Under the pieces are notes generated by a model that made no database searches, was not told the DNA's origin, and saw only the letters and a program-made list of their open reading frames with translations. From the NCBI RefSeq assembly GCF_030518235.1, contig NZ_JAULSA010000006.1, positions 186,001 to 250,000 on the forward strand: DNA of 64,000 nt, written 5' to 3'. The stretch is from Saccharibacillus sp. CPCC 101409 (GTDB taxonomy: Bacteria > Bacillota > Bacilli > Paenibacillales > Paenibacillaceae). The position numbers and the translations under genes were made by a program. Shown one piece after another: positions 49,530 to 58,042 of this stretch; the stretch's first letter is position 1, and every line of letters starts with the position of its first letter.

Positions 49530-50521
49530 AGCTGTTCTGGAAAGACCAGCTTCCGCTGCTGCTGTTCTTCGCCTTGAACGCGCTGCTCGTGCCGCTGCTT
49601 TACTGGCTCAGCGGAGACGGGCGCCCGCCCGCGATCGTGCTGTACGGCGTGCTGCTGAGCGCCGCCGTGCTGGCCGGCTATCTGCTGCTGCGATATGCCT
49701 CTCTTCGCCGGATGTACCGGCGCCTGAGCGAGCCGAACGTCCGGCGAGGCGAGCGGCTGGAACCGCTCGGCGACGCGCCGCTGGCCGAAGCGGTGACCGG
49801 GCTGATTGCCGTGTACGACCGCGAATACGAAGAAGAACTGGCCGCGCGCCGCAGCGCGATGGAACGGCATGTGACGTTTATCGGGCGCTGGGTACACCAG
49901 ATGAAGACGCCGCTGTCCGTGCTCCAGCTGTCCGTGCGCGAGCTCGAAGACGACGAACTGGAAAGCAGCATGAACGAAGAGCTGGACCGGCTGCGCCAAG
50001 GATTGGAAATGGTCATTTACACGTCGCGGCTGGAACGCTTCGAACAGGACTTCGCCGTCGAACGGCCGCCGCTGCTGCGCACGATCGGCGAAGCGCTGGC
50101 CGAGCAGCGGCGGCTGTTTATCAAGCGCCGGATCTCGCCCGTCATCGAAGTGGACGAGCGGATCAACGTCTATACCGACGCCAAGTGGCTGCGCTTTATT
50201 CTGGGACAGATTCTGACCAATGCGGCGAATTACACGGAAGGCGAAGGCAGGAAAGTAAAGATTCGCGCTTACAGCCGCGGATCGCATACGGTGCTTGAGA
50301 TTGCCGACGAAGGCATCGGCATCGCGCGCGAAGATCTGCAGCGGGTATTCAATCCGTATTTTACCGGACAGCGCGGCAGGCAGTACAAAGAATCGACCGG
50401 CATGGGGCTGTATCTGGTGCGCGAGGTCTGCAAGCGTCTGGAACACGGCGTCGAGCTGGAATCGGAGCCGGGAGAAGGGACGACGCTGCGGATCTTGTTC
50501 CGGAAGGCGCCGGGCGAATAG
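49526..50521 (+). CDS. BceS-like intramembrane-sensing histidine kinase
   Basis: This 331-residue kinase starts at GTG overlapping the regulator stop. Two transmembrane helices (about 8-28 and 36-56) enclose a loop of only a few residues, so it lacks a sensor domain. His124 sits in GRWVHQMKTPLSVL, followed by N-box NAANYTEG and ATP-lid motifs ADEGIGI and STGMGLYLV. Bce-type kinases respond to flux through the cognate BceAB transporter, encoded at 52374-55065, from which they are here separated by an inverted TetR-CPBP operon. A terminator follows. Confidence 0.9.
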   Translation: MKLFWKDQLPLLLFFALNALLVPLLYWLSGDGRPPAIVLYGVLLSAAVLAGYLLLRYASLRRMYRRLSEPNVRRGERLEPLGDAPLAEAVTGLIAVYDREYEEELAARRSAMERHVTFIGRWVHQMKTPLSVLQLSVRELEDDELESSMNEELDRLRQGLEMVIYTSRLERFEQDFAVERPPLLRTIGEALAEQRRLFIKRRISPVIEVDERINVYTDAKWLRFILGQILTNAANYTEGEGRKVKIRAYSRGSHTVLEIADEGIGIAREDLQRVFNPYFTGQRGRQYKESTGMGLYLVREVCKRLEHGVELESEPGEGTTLRILFRKAPGE

Positions 50522-50575
50522 AAGCAGATCGCGCCGTACGGAGCGGAAGCCGCCCGAGTGCGATTTGTACGTTTA

Positions 50576-50619
50576 AAAGACCTTGCTTTCCGCTTATGGC
50601 GGCGGCAAGGTCTTTTTTT
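50576..50619 (+). terminator. Terminator after BceRS-like genes
   Basis: AAGACCTTGC pairs with GCAAGGTCTT, with an inner CCGC/GCGG stem, followed by a T-run. Confidence 0.85.
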
Positions 50620-50652
50620 GGAGGCAGTCCGCCGGCGAAGTCCAATCTGCGC

Positions 50653-51267
50653 TTAGCGGCGCGCCTCGATCCCGTGAAGCAGCAGGCGGACCGCCCGGAC
50701 GTGATAATCGGCATATTCGTCGCCGCTCATCGGCGGCAGCGCCAGGCAGAGCTGGGAAGTGCCGGTCAGAAGCGACAGGATCGCGAAAGCGAGCGGTTCC
50801 GTCCCGGCTCCGAGAAACGTTCCGCTTGCCAGTCCTTTTTCCACAATCCCGCGAAGGGTATCGCCGCTGCGGGCCAGCATACTCTGCATATCTTGCAGCG
50901 TATCGGAATCCGGTTTGAGCGACCGCACGAATTCTTCGGCCGATTGCAGCAGCGGATTTTCGCAGTCGCGGCCGTAATGGGCGGCATACGCCAGCAGCTG
51001 TTCGGCAGGAGGCAGCGCCGGCCCGGGCGATTCAAGCCAGCTGTCCGTAAACCGTTTCACGTGTTCGGCAATCAGCTGCTTATAAAGAATTTCTTTGTTT
51101 TTAAAATGGTGATACAGATTTCCTTTGCTCATGCCTGTCGCCGCGCACACATCGTCCATTGTGGTACGGTCGTAGCCTTTTTCAATAAAAAGATCGCGGG
51201 CGTGCGACAAAATCAAGGTTCGGGCCTCTTCGGCCGGCAGTCTTCTGCGGGTCACGGCGTCCTCCAT
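50653..51267 (-). CDS. TetR/AcrR-family regulator
   Basis: This 204-residue regulator has the helix-turn-helix at about 16-62 (LILSHARDLFIEKGYDRTTMDDVCAATGMSKGNLYHHFKNKEILY) and a QacR-like C-terminal domain (about 85-190). It begins 6 bp after the CPBP protease gene and shares its promoter. A perfect-arm ACCGACT/AGTCGGT operator overlaps the -10 of that promoter, supporting autoregulation. The effector is unknown. Confidence 0.88.
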   Translation of the reverse strand: MEDAVTRRRLPAEEARTLILSHARDLFIEKGYDRTTMDDVCAATGMSKGNLYHHFKNKEILYKQLIAEHVKRFTDSWLESPGPALPPAEQLLAYAAHYGRDCENPLLQSAEEFVRSLKPDSDTLQDMQSMLARSGDTLRGIVEKGLASGTFLGAGTEPLAFAILSLLTGTSQLCLALPPMSGDEYADYHVRAVRLLLHGIEARR

Positions 51268-51273
51268 GGAGGC

Positions 51274-52146
51274 TCACTTTCGGCCTCTTTTTCGTAAAAA
51301 GAATGGGTATGCGGTGTACCCTATAACCATAACAAAAAGTACGATCAATACAAAACCGAATTCGAGTTTTTCGCGCACAATTATCCCGCCGATTCCGGTA
51401 CCTTCGAGCGTTGAGGACGGATACGTCAGGATGGAAGCCAGGAACAGATTAATCGCGAAGTGGGCGGCGATCGGCGCGCCGAGGCCATTCGTGCGACGCG
51501 CGATAAAGCCGAGCAGGAGCGCCATCGTCAAATAGTATAGAAACGCGGGCAGCGGATTGGCGGCCGCTTCCGGATTATAACCGTGAATCAGGCAGAACAG
51601 AAGTCCCGGCAGCAGGATCGCCCAGACGCTTCCGTTCTTGAGCGGTCTGAACATCCGGTACAAATAACCGCGAAACAGCAGTTCCTCGGAAGCCGCCGCA
51701 AGAAGAATGAGCGGAGCTGCCGCCAGGCTTCTCAGCCAGGGAATCAGCCGGAAATCGACGGAAAACACAGCAGGATGCAGCATCCAGTCGAGCAGCAGAT
51801 ACAGCAGACAGAGCAGCAGCGTAGAGCAGAAGTATAGTACGATTCGGCGTATATTGGGGCGTCTGCCTTCCGTCAGCAGCTTCAGGGGCGAAATGCCGAA
51901 GAACAGCTTACCGACCAGAAAAAGGCCCAGCGGCAGAGTGACAAAAGACAAATACAGCACGACCAGACCGGGAAAACCGGAGATTGTAGCCGGAAACAGC
52001 GAGTTGGCGAGCGAAACGAACAGCGGGCTAAGAATAAGCCAGACGGCGAAAATAAGAATCAGGCCGAGTACCGATTTCCAGGTGAAACCGATTTTGGGGT
52101 CGAGGCCGTAGTCCGTTTGCGGAGAGAGCGAAGCATTTTTTTTCAT
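51274..52146 (-). CDS. CPBP-family intramembrane glutamic endopeptidase
   Basis: This 290-residue protein has about eight transmembrane helices. It has the CPBP/Abi motifs: SEELLFRGYLYRMF (Glu-Glu...Arg), FCLIHG and HFAINLFLA, which supply the catalytic Glu and His residues. The family includes CAAX-type proteases, bacteriocin self-immunity proteins and peptide-maturation enzymes. It lies between a BceRS-like pair and a BceAB-like transporter in inverse orientation, so a role in antimicrobial-peptide tolerance is plausible but unproven. AAGGAG precedes the ATG, and a TetR operator lies in the promoter. Confidence 0.87.
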   Translation of the reverse strand: MKKNASLSPQTDYGLDPKIGFTWKSVLGLILIFAVWLILSPLFVSLANSLFPATISGFPGLVVLYLSFVTLPLGLFLVGKLFFGISPLKLLTEGRRPNIRRIVLYFCSTLLLCLLYLLLDWMLHPAVFSVDFRLIPWLRSLAAAPLILLAAASEELLFRGYLYRMFRPLKNGSVWAILLPGLLFCLIHGYNPEAAANPLPAFLYYLTMALLLGFIARRTNGLGAPIAAHFAINLFLASILTYPSSTLEGTGIGGIIVREKLEFGFVLIVLFVMVIGYTAYPFFLRKRGRK

Positions 52147-52169
52147 GATTAACTCCTTTTAAATTAATT

Positions 52170-52201
52170 ACCGACTATACAGTCGGTAAAATGAATGTAA
52201 A
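52170..52201 (-). promoter_or_regulatory. Promoter and TetR operator of CPBP-TetR operon
   Basis: On the minus strand -35 TTTACA (52196-52201) and -10 TATAGT (52174-52179) are 16 bp apart. The operator ACCGACTATACAGTCGGT (52170-52187) has exact 7-bp arms and covers the -10. Confidence 0.82.
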
Positions 52202-52373
52202 GGTTTATCGGCGCCAAGTCAACTATTTGAAGCGCCTGTATTGACAATTTTTTCACCGTACACGCCCGAACGCCGCCTTAACCGGCATGTAAGAAAGCGT
52301 TAAGAAGAACCCATAGCCGCCGTACAGCGTCTGCATTAGACTGGAAACGAGTGAAAGAAAGGGGAATCCGGGA

Positions 52374-53144
52374 ATGAATATTTTGGAAGCCGAAAATCTG
52401 AATAAAGTTTATCCGGGCAAAGTGTCCACGCAGGCGCTGGCCGATATCCATCTGACGATCGCGGAAGGCGAGTTCGTCGGCATCATGGGGCCGTCGGGCA
52501 GCGGCAAGACCACTCTGCTCAATATGGTGTCGACCATCGACACGCCGAGCTCGGGCACGGTAAAGATCGGGGGACAGGATCCGTACATGATGAAGCGCAA
52601 CGAACTCGCCAGGTTCCGGCGGCGCGAGCTGGGCTTCGTATTCCAGGACTTCAATCTGCTCGATACGCTGACCGTAGCGGAGAATATCGTGCTGCCGCTG
52701 ACGCTGGACGGCGTAAAGCTCAAAGAAATGGACGAGCGGCTGCATAGAATCGCGGACCGGCTCGGCATCACGGACATTTTGAACAGCCGTACCTACGAAA
52801 TCTCGGGCGGGCAGCGGCAGCGGACGGCGATCGCCCGCGCGGTCGTTACCAGCCCGTCGATCCTGCTCGCGGACGAGCCGACCGGCGCGCTCGATTCGAA
52901 TGCGTCGCGCATCGTGATGGAGTCGCTGGAGAGCCTGAACGAGCGCGAGCGGACCACGATCATGCTGGTGACGCACGATCCGCTGGCCGCGAGCTACTGC
53001 CACCGCATCGTGTTTATCAAGGACGGGCGGCTGGCCGCGGAGATTCACCGGGGCGAAAGCCGCCAGGCCTTTTTCCAGAAAATTATCGACACCCTCTCGT
53101 TCTGGGGAGGTGGCGCGCATGAACTTTCCTCGATTCGCGTATAA
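52374..53144 (+). CDS. BceA-like ABC transporter ATPase
   Basis: This 256-residue ATPase of the MacB/LolD/BceA class has Walker A GPSGSGKTT, signature ISGGQRQR, Walker B ILLADEPTGALD and THD. It powers a FtsX-type permease that removes peptide antibiotics from lipid-linked wall precursors. AAAGGGG precedes the ATG. The 172 bp upstream contain two TTAA-centred half sites (52278-52281 and 52300-52303) 22 bp apart that could bind the BceR-like regulator; this is tentative. It overlaps the permease gene by 26 bp. Confidence 0.92.
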   Translation: MNILEAENLNKVYPGKVSTQALADIHLTIAEGEFVGIMGPSGSGKTTLLNMVSTIDTPSSGTVKIGGQDPYMMKRNELARFRRRELGFVFQDFNLLDTLTVAENIVLPLTLDGVKLKEMDERLHRIADRLGITDILNSRTYEISGGQRQRTAIARAVVTSPSILLADEPTGALDSNASRIVMESLESLNERERTTIMLVTHDPLAASYCHRIVFIKDGRLAAEIHRGESRQAFFQKIIDTLSFWGGGAHELSSIRV

Positions 53145-55065
53145 CAACGTCAAGCGCAACGCGCGGGCTTACTTCGCTTATTTCCTGAGCAGCGCGTTTA
53201 TGGTCATGATCTTTTTTTCGTTCGCCGTGTTTATTTATCACCCCGCGAACGACCGGGAAGGCATGCACCGGATGGCGAAAGCGAGCATGAGCACGGCGGA
53301 GTACATTATTTTCGTATTCGCTTTCTTCTTCGTGCTGTATTCGATCAGCGTGTTCCTGAAGTCGCGCAACAAGGAATTCGGGCTGCTGCTGATGCTGGGG
53401 GCGAAGCCTTCGCAGCTTAACCGGCTGGTTTTTCTGGAAAATATCCTGATCGGAGCGGGAGCGATTCTCAGCGGTTTGGCGGGCGGGCTGCTGCTGTCCA
53501 AGCTGTTTCTGCTGGCCGCCGCGAAGATGACGGGAACCGGCGAGCTGCCGTTTTACTGGCCCGTCGAGGCCGCGCTGCTGACTTTCGGCGCGTTTTCGAT
53601 CCTGTTTCTGGCGATTTCCGTACTGACGCTGCTGTTTGTGCGTAAACGCAACGTTCTTGAATTGATCCAGGGCAGCGCCAAGCCGAAAACGGAGCCCAAA
53701 GTCTCGATCTGGCTGGCGCTGCTCGGCGTCGCCCTGCTGGTTGTCGGATATCTGGCGCTGCATACGGAGAAACAGGATTTCAATCCGTCGTCGATCTTTG
53801 TCGCCGCGGCGGCGGGGATCGCGGGCACTTATTTCTTCTATTCGCAGCTGTCCGTCCTATTCATGCGTCTGCTCAAGCGCCGCCGGGCGTTCGTCTGGAA
53901 ACGGATCAACCTGCTGTGGATCTCCGAGATGGCTTATAAAATCAAAGATAACGCGCGGGTGCTGTTCCTGGTCACCGTCGTCACGTCCATCGCGGCCATG
54001 AGCACGGGCTTCGTCGTGTTCAACTGGCAGCAGGCCAAAAGCGCTTATGCCAGCGATCCTTACGCGATGAAGCTCAACTATTACGGCGACACGGCTTCCA
54101 AAGAAGCGCATATGCAAAAGATCGCGGAGAAATTGGACGCGTCGGGCATCGATTACCAAGCGCAAGAAATCGCTTTTACCGATACGCGTTCGACCGTCGA
54201 TACGGAAGGTCCTTATATCGAAGTGGTGGCGGCTTCGGATTACCGGCGGGTGTCGGCCGACTGGAAGACGCCCGCCTATCAAGCGAAGACGCCCCGCGCC
54301 GCGCTGCTGCTGCTTCCGGACGGCTTCGTCTGGAAAAACGCTCCGGTTGTGGGCGGGGGGATGCCGGCGGAATCCTTGAACGAGCCGCTGGAAATCGAAA
54401 ATACAGCGGGCGGAGCCTCGTTCAGCAAAGTGAGCTCTACTCCCATGCTGGTCGTATCCGACGAGACTTACGGCGGAATCGCATCGGTTCGCGGGGACGG
54501 CCGGCCTTCGATTACGCGCGTTTATTACCGCGTTCCCGACTGGGATTCGAAGCCGTACGACCCGGAAAGCCGGGAAGTCCGGTTGAGCATGGAACTCCAG
54601 CGCTCGATCCGGGAGATGCAGGCCGCCGACGGCACATCCGGTTATATGAACAGCCGCGCCGGGAGCTACGAGGAAGGCCGGCAGTATATGGCGGTGTTCA
54701 GTTTTATCGGCATCTTTATCGCGCTGATGTTCTCGCTGACCTCGGCCAGCTTCCTGTACTTCAAACTGCATGCCGAGCTGTCGCGCGACGCGCAGATGTA
54801 CCGTTCGCTGTCGAAGACCGGACTGAGCATCGGCGAGATGCGCAAATCCGCTACCCTGCAAATCGCGCTGCTGTTTTTTATCCCGATCCTCGTGTCCGCG
54901 GTCCAGACCTTCGTCGTGCTGGACCCGATTCTGGCGCTCATCAGCGTTCAAGACATCAGCGTGCCGATTCTGCTGACGATGGGAGCTTTCCTGGCCGTGC
55001 AGGCGGTGTATTTCCTGATCGTGCAGACGCGTTATATCGGCCGGTTGAAGAAAGTCATGGTATAG
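53119..55065 (+). CDS. BceB-like FtsX-family ABC permease
   Basis: This 648-residue protein has the BceB topology. An N-terminal helix and FtsX four-helix bundle (RNKEFGLLLMLGAKPSQLNRLVFLENILIG) come first. A large extracellular domain of about 200 residues (about 320-510) lies between helices 7 and 8, and a C-terminal FtsX bundle ends the protein. The external domain senses peptide antibiotics and signals to the BceS kinase. ATG 53119 with GGGGAGG 8 nt upstream is preferred to GTG 53110. Target drugs cannot be read from the sequence. Confidence 0.9.
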   Translation: MNFPRFAYNNVKRNARAYFAYFLSSAFMVMIFFSFAVFIYHPANDREGMHRMAKASMSTAEYIIFVFAFFFVLYSISVFLKSRNKEFGLLLMLGAKPSQLNRLVFLENILIGAGAILSGLAGGLLLSKLFLLAAAKMTGTGELPFYWPVEAALLTFGAFSILFLAISVLTLLFVRKRNVLELIQGSAKPKTEPKVSIWLALLGVALLVVGYLALHTEKQDFNPSSIFVAAAAGIAGTYFFYSQLSVLFMRLLKRRRAFVWKRINLLWISEMAYKIKDNARVLFLVTVVTSIAAMSTGFVVFNWQQAKSAYASDPYAMKLNYYGDTASKEAHMQKIAEKLDASGIDYQAQEIAFTDTRSTVDTEGPYIEVVAASDYRRVSADWKTPAYQAKTPRAALLLLPDGFVWKNAPVVGGGMPAESLNEPLEIENTAGGASFSKVSSTPMLVVSDETYGGIASVRGDGRPSITRVYYRVPDWDSKPYDPESREVRLSMELQRSIREMQAADGTSGYMNSRAGSYEEGRQYMAVFSFIGIFIALMFSLTSASFLYFKLHAELSRDAQMYRSLSKTGLSIGEMRKSATLQIALLFFIPILVSAVQTFVVLDPILALISVQDISVPILLTMGAFLAVQAVYFLIVQTRYIGRLKKVMV

Positions 55066-55090
55066 GGGTATAAAATAAGCAGAAAGAAAC

Positions 55091-55127
55091 GCGCCGCCGC
55101 GAGCTTTCCGCAAGCCTGCGGCGGCGC
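55091..55127 (+). other. GC-rich perfect hairpin in gene leader
   Basis: GCGCCGCCGC (55091-55100) and GCGGCGGCGC (55118-55127) form a perfect 10-bp stem with a 17-nt loop, 22 bp before the next ATG. No T-run follows, so it is not a standard terminator. Confidence 0.5.
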
Positions 55128-55149
55128 TGCGAACAGGAGGAACATCGAT

Positions 55150-56145
55150 ATGGCGAAAAATGAAGCGCAGCGGATCGTGGTGCCGCTTGCGGCCGCGGCC
55201 GATTTGTCCGAACATCTGGAAGGCTGGTCGTTCGTCTCGGCCGCGCTGGGCTACGACGGACGCGCTTACGTCCTGCTGATCGACGAAACGCCCGAGCGGA
55301 TCGAAGGCTCGTTCGTGCCGACGGAGCTGAAGCGTCCGGCGGCATACAAAGCGCTGATCGTCGATATCGGCGAGGAGCGGGCGGAGCGCGAAGAAGCGGA
55401 CCCGCTGCGGACGGACGCCTCCATCGTGGAAGAAGTCCGGATCGAAGGCGAAAGTTTCAATTATCACTTTATCCAGCCGCTGGGCGAAGACGAACTGCTG
55501 CTGGTCGGAGCGCGCTGTTCTTATTACGCGCACGACCGGATCGACGATAACGCCGCGGTCTTCGGCCGGAACGGCGCTGTGCTGCGCCGCTTCGTGCTCG
55601 GCGACGGCATCCAGAACGTGCAGACGACGGCCGGCGGCCTGATCTGGACAAGCTATTTCGGCGAAGGGGTATTCGGCAATCGCGGCTGGGTCACGCCGAT
55701 CGGCGAAAGCGGACTGATCGCCTGGGATTCAAACGGCATTCGCGTATTCACGAACGTCGAAGCGAATATCCAGGACTGCTACGCGCTGAACGTCGTATCG
55801 GACGACGAAGTCTGGTTTTATTATTACTCGGATTTCCGGCTGTGCAGGCTGTCCGGTCCGGCGGCGGCGCCCGAAGTTTCGTTTCTCGATCCCAAACTCG
55901 AAGGAGCGTCGGCGTTCGCCTCGGACGGCCGCCGGTTCTTGTTCGACCAAGGATACGGCGCGCACGGGCAGTATCTGCTGCTGAGCCGGGACGACTCCGG
56001 CGTGCTGACGCACGGAGACACGCTGCTGTTCGCCCTTGAAGACGGCCGGACGTTCGAGCCGGATCTGGCGGACGGCCGCGGCGATACGCTGCTGCTGGTC
56101 AAAGCCGCCAGGCTGCATGTGTTCAAGCTGGAAGAATGGCGGTGA
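55150..56145 (+). CDS. Hypothetical beta-rich protein
   Basis: This 331-residue cytoplasmic protein with no signal peptide starts at ATG with AGGAGG 9 nt upstream. It shows recurring short beta strands with Gly/Asp turns (LGYDGRAYVLLIDE, GLIWTSYFGEGVFG, EVWFYYYSDFRLCRLSGP), reminiscent of a beta-propeller. No enzymatic motif is seen. It sits after the BceAB-like genes but with a 84-bp gap containing a strong hairpin, so linkage is unclear. I do not recognise a family. Confidence 0.65.
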   Translation: MAKNEAQRIVVPLAAAADLSEHLEGWSFVSAALGYDGRAYVLLIDETPERIEGSFVPTELKRPAAYKALIVDIGEERAEREEADPLRTDASIVEEVRIEGESFNYHFIQPLGEDELLLVGARCSYYAHDRIDDNAAVFGRNGAVLRRFVLGDGIQNVQTTAGGLIWTSYFGEGVFGNRGWVTPIGESGLIAWDSNGIRVFTNVEANIQDCYALNVVSDDEVWFYYYSDFRLCRLSGPAAAPEVSFLDPKLEGASAFASDGRRFLFDQGYGAHGQYLLLSRDDSGVLTHGDTLLFALEDGRTFEPDLADGRGDTLLLVKAARLHVFKLEEWR

Positions 56146-56227
56146 GCCGAAAGGGTGCAGCGCAGCAGCTTCGGCGAGAAAGCGAAAACTTGCAAACGCG
56201 CAGACGCAAAATTAAGATTTTGGACGC

Positions 56228-56252
56228 AAAGCCGGGACGATTCCGGCTTTTT
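56228..56252 (+). terminator. Intrinsic terminator
   Basis: AAAGCCGG pairs with CCGGCTTT around a 7-nt loop with a T-run. Confidence 0.75.
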
Positions 56253-56290
56253 GCCGTGTATTTGTGCAAAAAACACGCCCCCGATGTGCA

Positions 56291-56348
56291 TTGTTTCTCT
56301 TTGGGACAGCAGCTAGAATGAGGAACAGATCATTGAGAACGATAATCA
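56291..56348 (+). promoter_or_regulatory. Promoter and Fur box of siderophore-binding lipoprotein
   Basis: -35 TTGTTT (56291-56296) and -10 TAGAAT (56314-56319) have a 17-bp spacer. Just downstream, TGAGAACGATAATCA (56334-56348) matches the 7-1-7 Fur consensus at 11 of 14 positions. Confidence 0.78.
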
Positions 56349-56364
56349 ATTGGGGGCATAACAG

Positions 56365-57396
56365 ATGACAAGCAGCAGATGGACAGCGATACAAACCGGC
56401 GCGCTGGCGCTGATTCTCGTGTGCGGAGCGGCGTTGGCGGGCTGCGGGGCGGACGGTTCGGCGGGCGATGCGCAGAAGACGGACGAGCCGCGAACGGAGA
56501 CATCTTCGTCGGGACAAACGCAGGCCGACTCGACGCAGAGCGATGCGAATCCGGCAGACGGCGAAACGCGCGCCATTCAGGGCGAATTCGGAGAAGTGAC
56601 GATTCCGGCGCATCCGAAGCGCCCGGCCGGCATTTATCTGGAAGACTATATGGTCGCGCTCGGCGTTACGCCGGTTGTGCAGTGGTATCACCCGAGCTGG
56701 GGCATTCAGGACTATCTCGATCTGGACGCGCCCAAATTCGATATCAGCGGAAGTCCGGAAGCGCTGCTCGCGGAGCAGCCGGACCTGATTATGCTCGACG
56801 GCGGCATGGACAAAGCGGCTTACGAGACGTACGAGAAGATCGCGCCGACGTACCGCCTGCCGGAAGACGTGCTCCAGGATTCGAAAAAAGTGCTGCTGGC
56901 CGTCGCCGACGCGCTCGGCATCCCGGACAAGGGGCAGGAAGTGCTGGATCAATACGAACAGACGGTCGCGGACGATAAAGCGAAATTGCAGGAAACAGTC
57001 GGCGGCGAAACGGTCGCGGTGCTGCGTCTGAACGGCGGCGACAAAACGATGGCGCTGTTCGGCGTCAAAAACCGCTACACCGGCTCGATTTACAGCGAAC
57101 TGGGCTTGACGCCGCATCCGCTGGCGGGCGAGATGACGGAATACCAGGAGATTATTTCCGAAGAAGGCCTGGCCGATCTCGACGCGGATCATATCTTTAT
57201 TTTCCCGGCCAACGGCGATTGGGATTCGGAAGAGAACAAGGAAGCCGAGAAGCTGCTGGAACGCCCGGTCTGGCAGTCGCTCAAAGCCGTGAAGAACGAT
57301 CATGTGTATGTGGTGGAACGTTCGTACTGGCAGTCCGGCGGCATCCGGGCGAACCTGATGAAATTTGAAGACGTGATGAAGCATCTGGCGCCGTAA
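56365..57396 (+). CDS. Iron-siderophore ABC transporter substrate-binding lipoprotein
   Basis: This 343-residue lipoprotein has its lipobox at LAGC (Cys27) and a Ser/Thr/Asp linker to about 70. A class III (FecB/FhuD/FeuA-like) binding fold follows: VTIPAHPKRPAGIYLEDYMVALGVTP, LLAEQPDLIMLDGG and a closing LKAVKNDHVYVVERSYW. It should capture ferric siderophore at the membrane. The Fur box upstream supports iron control. Its sequence parallels the C-terminal half of the AraC fusion downstream. No permease or ATPase lies beside it, so it must share a transporter encoded elsewhere. GGGGGCATAAC precedes the ATG. Confidence 0.9.
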   Translation: MTSSRWTAIQTGALALILVCGAALAGCGADGSAGDAQKTDEPRTETSSSGQTQADSTQSDANPADGETRAIQGEFGEVTIPAHPKRPAGIYLEDYMVALGVTPVVQWYHPSWGIQDYLDLDAPKFDISGSPEALLAEQPDLIMLDGGMDKAAYETYEKIAPTYRLPEDVLQDSKKVLLAVADALGIPDKGQEVLDQYEQTVADDKAKLQETVGGETVAVLRLNGGDKTMALFGVKNRYTGSIYSELGLTPHPLAGEMTEYQEIISEEGLADLDADHIFIFPANGDWDSEENKEAEKLLERPVWQSLKAVKNDHVYVVERSYWQSGGIRANLMKFEDVMKHLAP

Positions 57397-57411
57397 AACG
57401 GGAATAGGCGG

Positions 57412-57537
57412 GCCGAAGCGGATTAAGTCGATAAAGCGGGTCGAGCAGGTGAAACGGATCAAGCAGATAAAGTGGCTAAAGTAGATCAAGCAGGCTAAGT
57501 AGATAAAGCGAATCGAGTAGGTCAAGTCGATAAAGCT
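57412..57537. repeat. Degenerate 9-bp minisatellite, 14 units
   Basis: Fourteen consecutive 9-bp units, consensus GATMAAGYR, run without a gap (e.g. GATCAAGCA, GATAAAGTG, GCTAAAGTA). The tract starts 16 bp after the siderophore-binding-protein stop. No gene is seen in 57397-58042. Confidence 0.85.
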
Positions 57538-57682
57538 TTGCGAGGCGTTCGGGAAGTCGTTGGGACTTTTCGGACGCTTTTTGCCGCTGTCTGCGCATCG
57601 AAACGACGGCGGGGCGGACCTTCGGCGGTTGGGTTTGACGCTATCCGCGCATCGCAGCGCCTATGGAGATGGAGGTTAAGCG

Positions 57683-57819
57683 GCTAACGGAACCCGGCGG
57701 CGTTATTTGGCGGAAAGCAGCTTTGGATAAACGGATTACGGGGGATTAAGCGCATCTGTTTCCGTTAGCCTGTGGAGATCGTATAAAAGAGGCGAATAGC
57801 GTCACGGAGTTCCGTTAGA
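57683..57819. repeat. Three copies of a CTAACGGAA-type intergenic repeat
   Basis: Copies at 57683-57710 (plus), 57743-57769 (minus) and 57792-57819 (minus) share CTAACGGAA followed 6-9 bp later by a GCG(T/C)TA-type core. The second and third are inverted relative to the first. Confidence 0.65.
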
Positions 57820-57901
57820 GTGTACGGATGGCTGAACGCCTGCACGCTCCAAATATTTATCGCAGTATGACGTATCGACATTTGCGTTTGAGGTTAAAAC
57901 G

Positions 57902-57954
57902 TTGTCGGATTCCCGAGTTTGTTTTATACTGTTCACCAGTGATAACGGTTCTCA
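57902..57954 (+). promoter_or_regulatory. Promoter and Fur box of AraC-binding-protein fusion
   Basis: -35 TTGTCG (57902-57907) and -10 TATACT (57925-57930) have a 17-bp spacer. TGATAACGGTTCTCA (57940-57954) is a Fur-type 7-1-7 palindrome that resembles the inverse complement of the box at 56334. Confidence 0.78.
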
Positions 57955-58042
57955 ATTAAGGGACATGTTGAGAAGCGGCGCCTGTACGGCAAAAAAGATC
58001 GACGATTCGGCGGTACGGTGCGGGGGAATAGGAGGCGAAACG

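Noticed and set aside
57412-57537. Coding repeat on the minus strand
   Set aside because: The frame reading through it continues antisense to the lipoprotein gene. The 9-bp period keeps it open by default, so coding is not supported.
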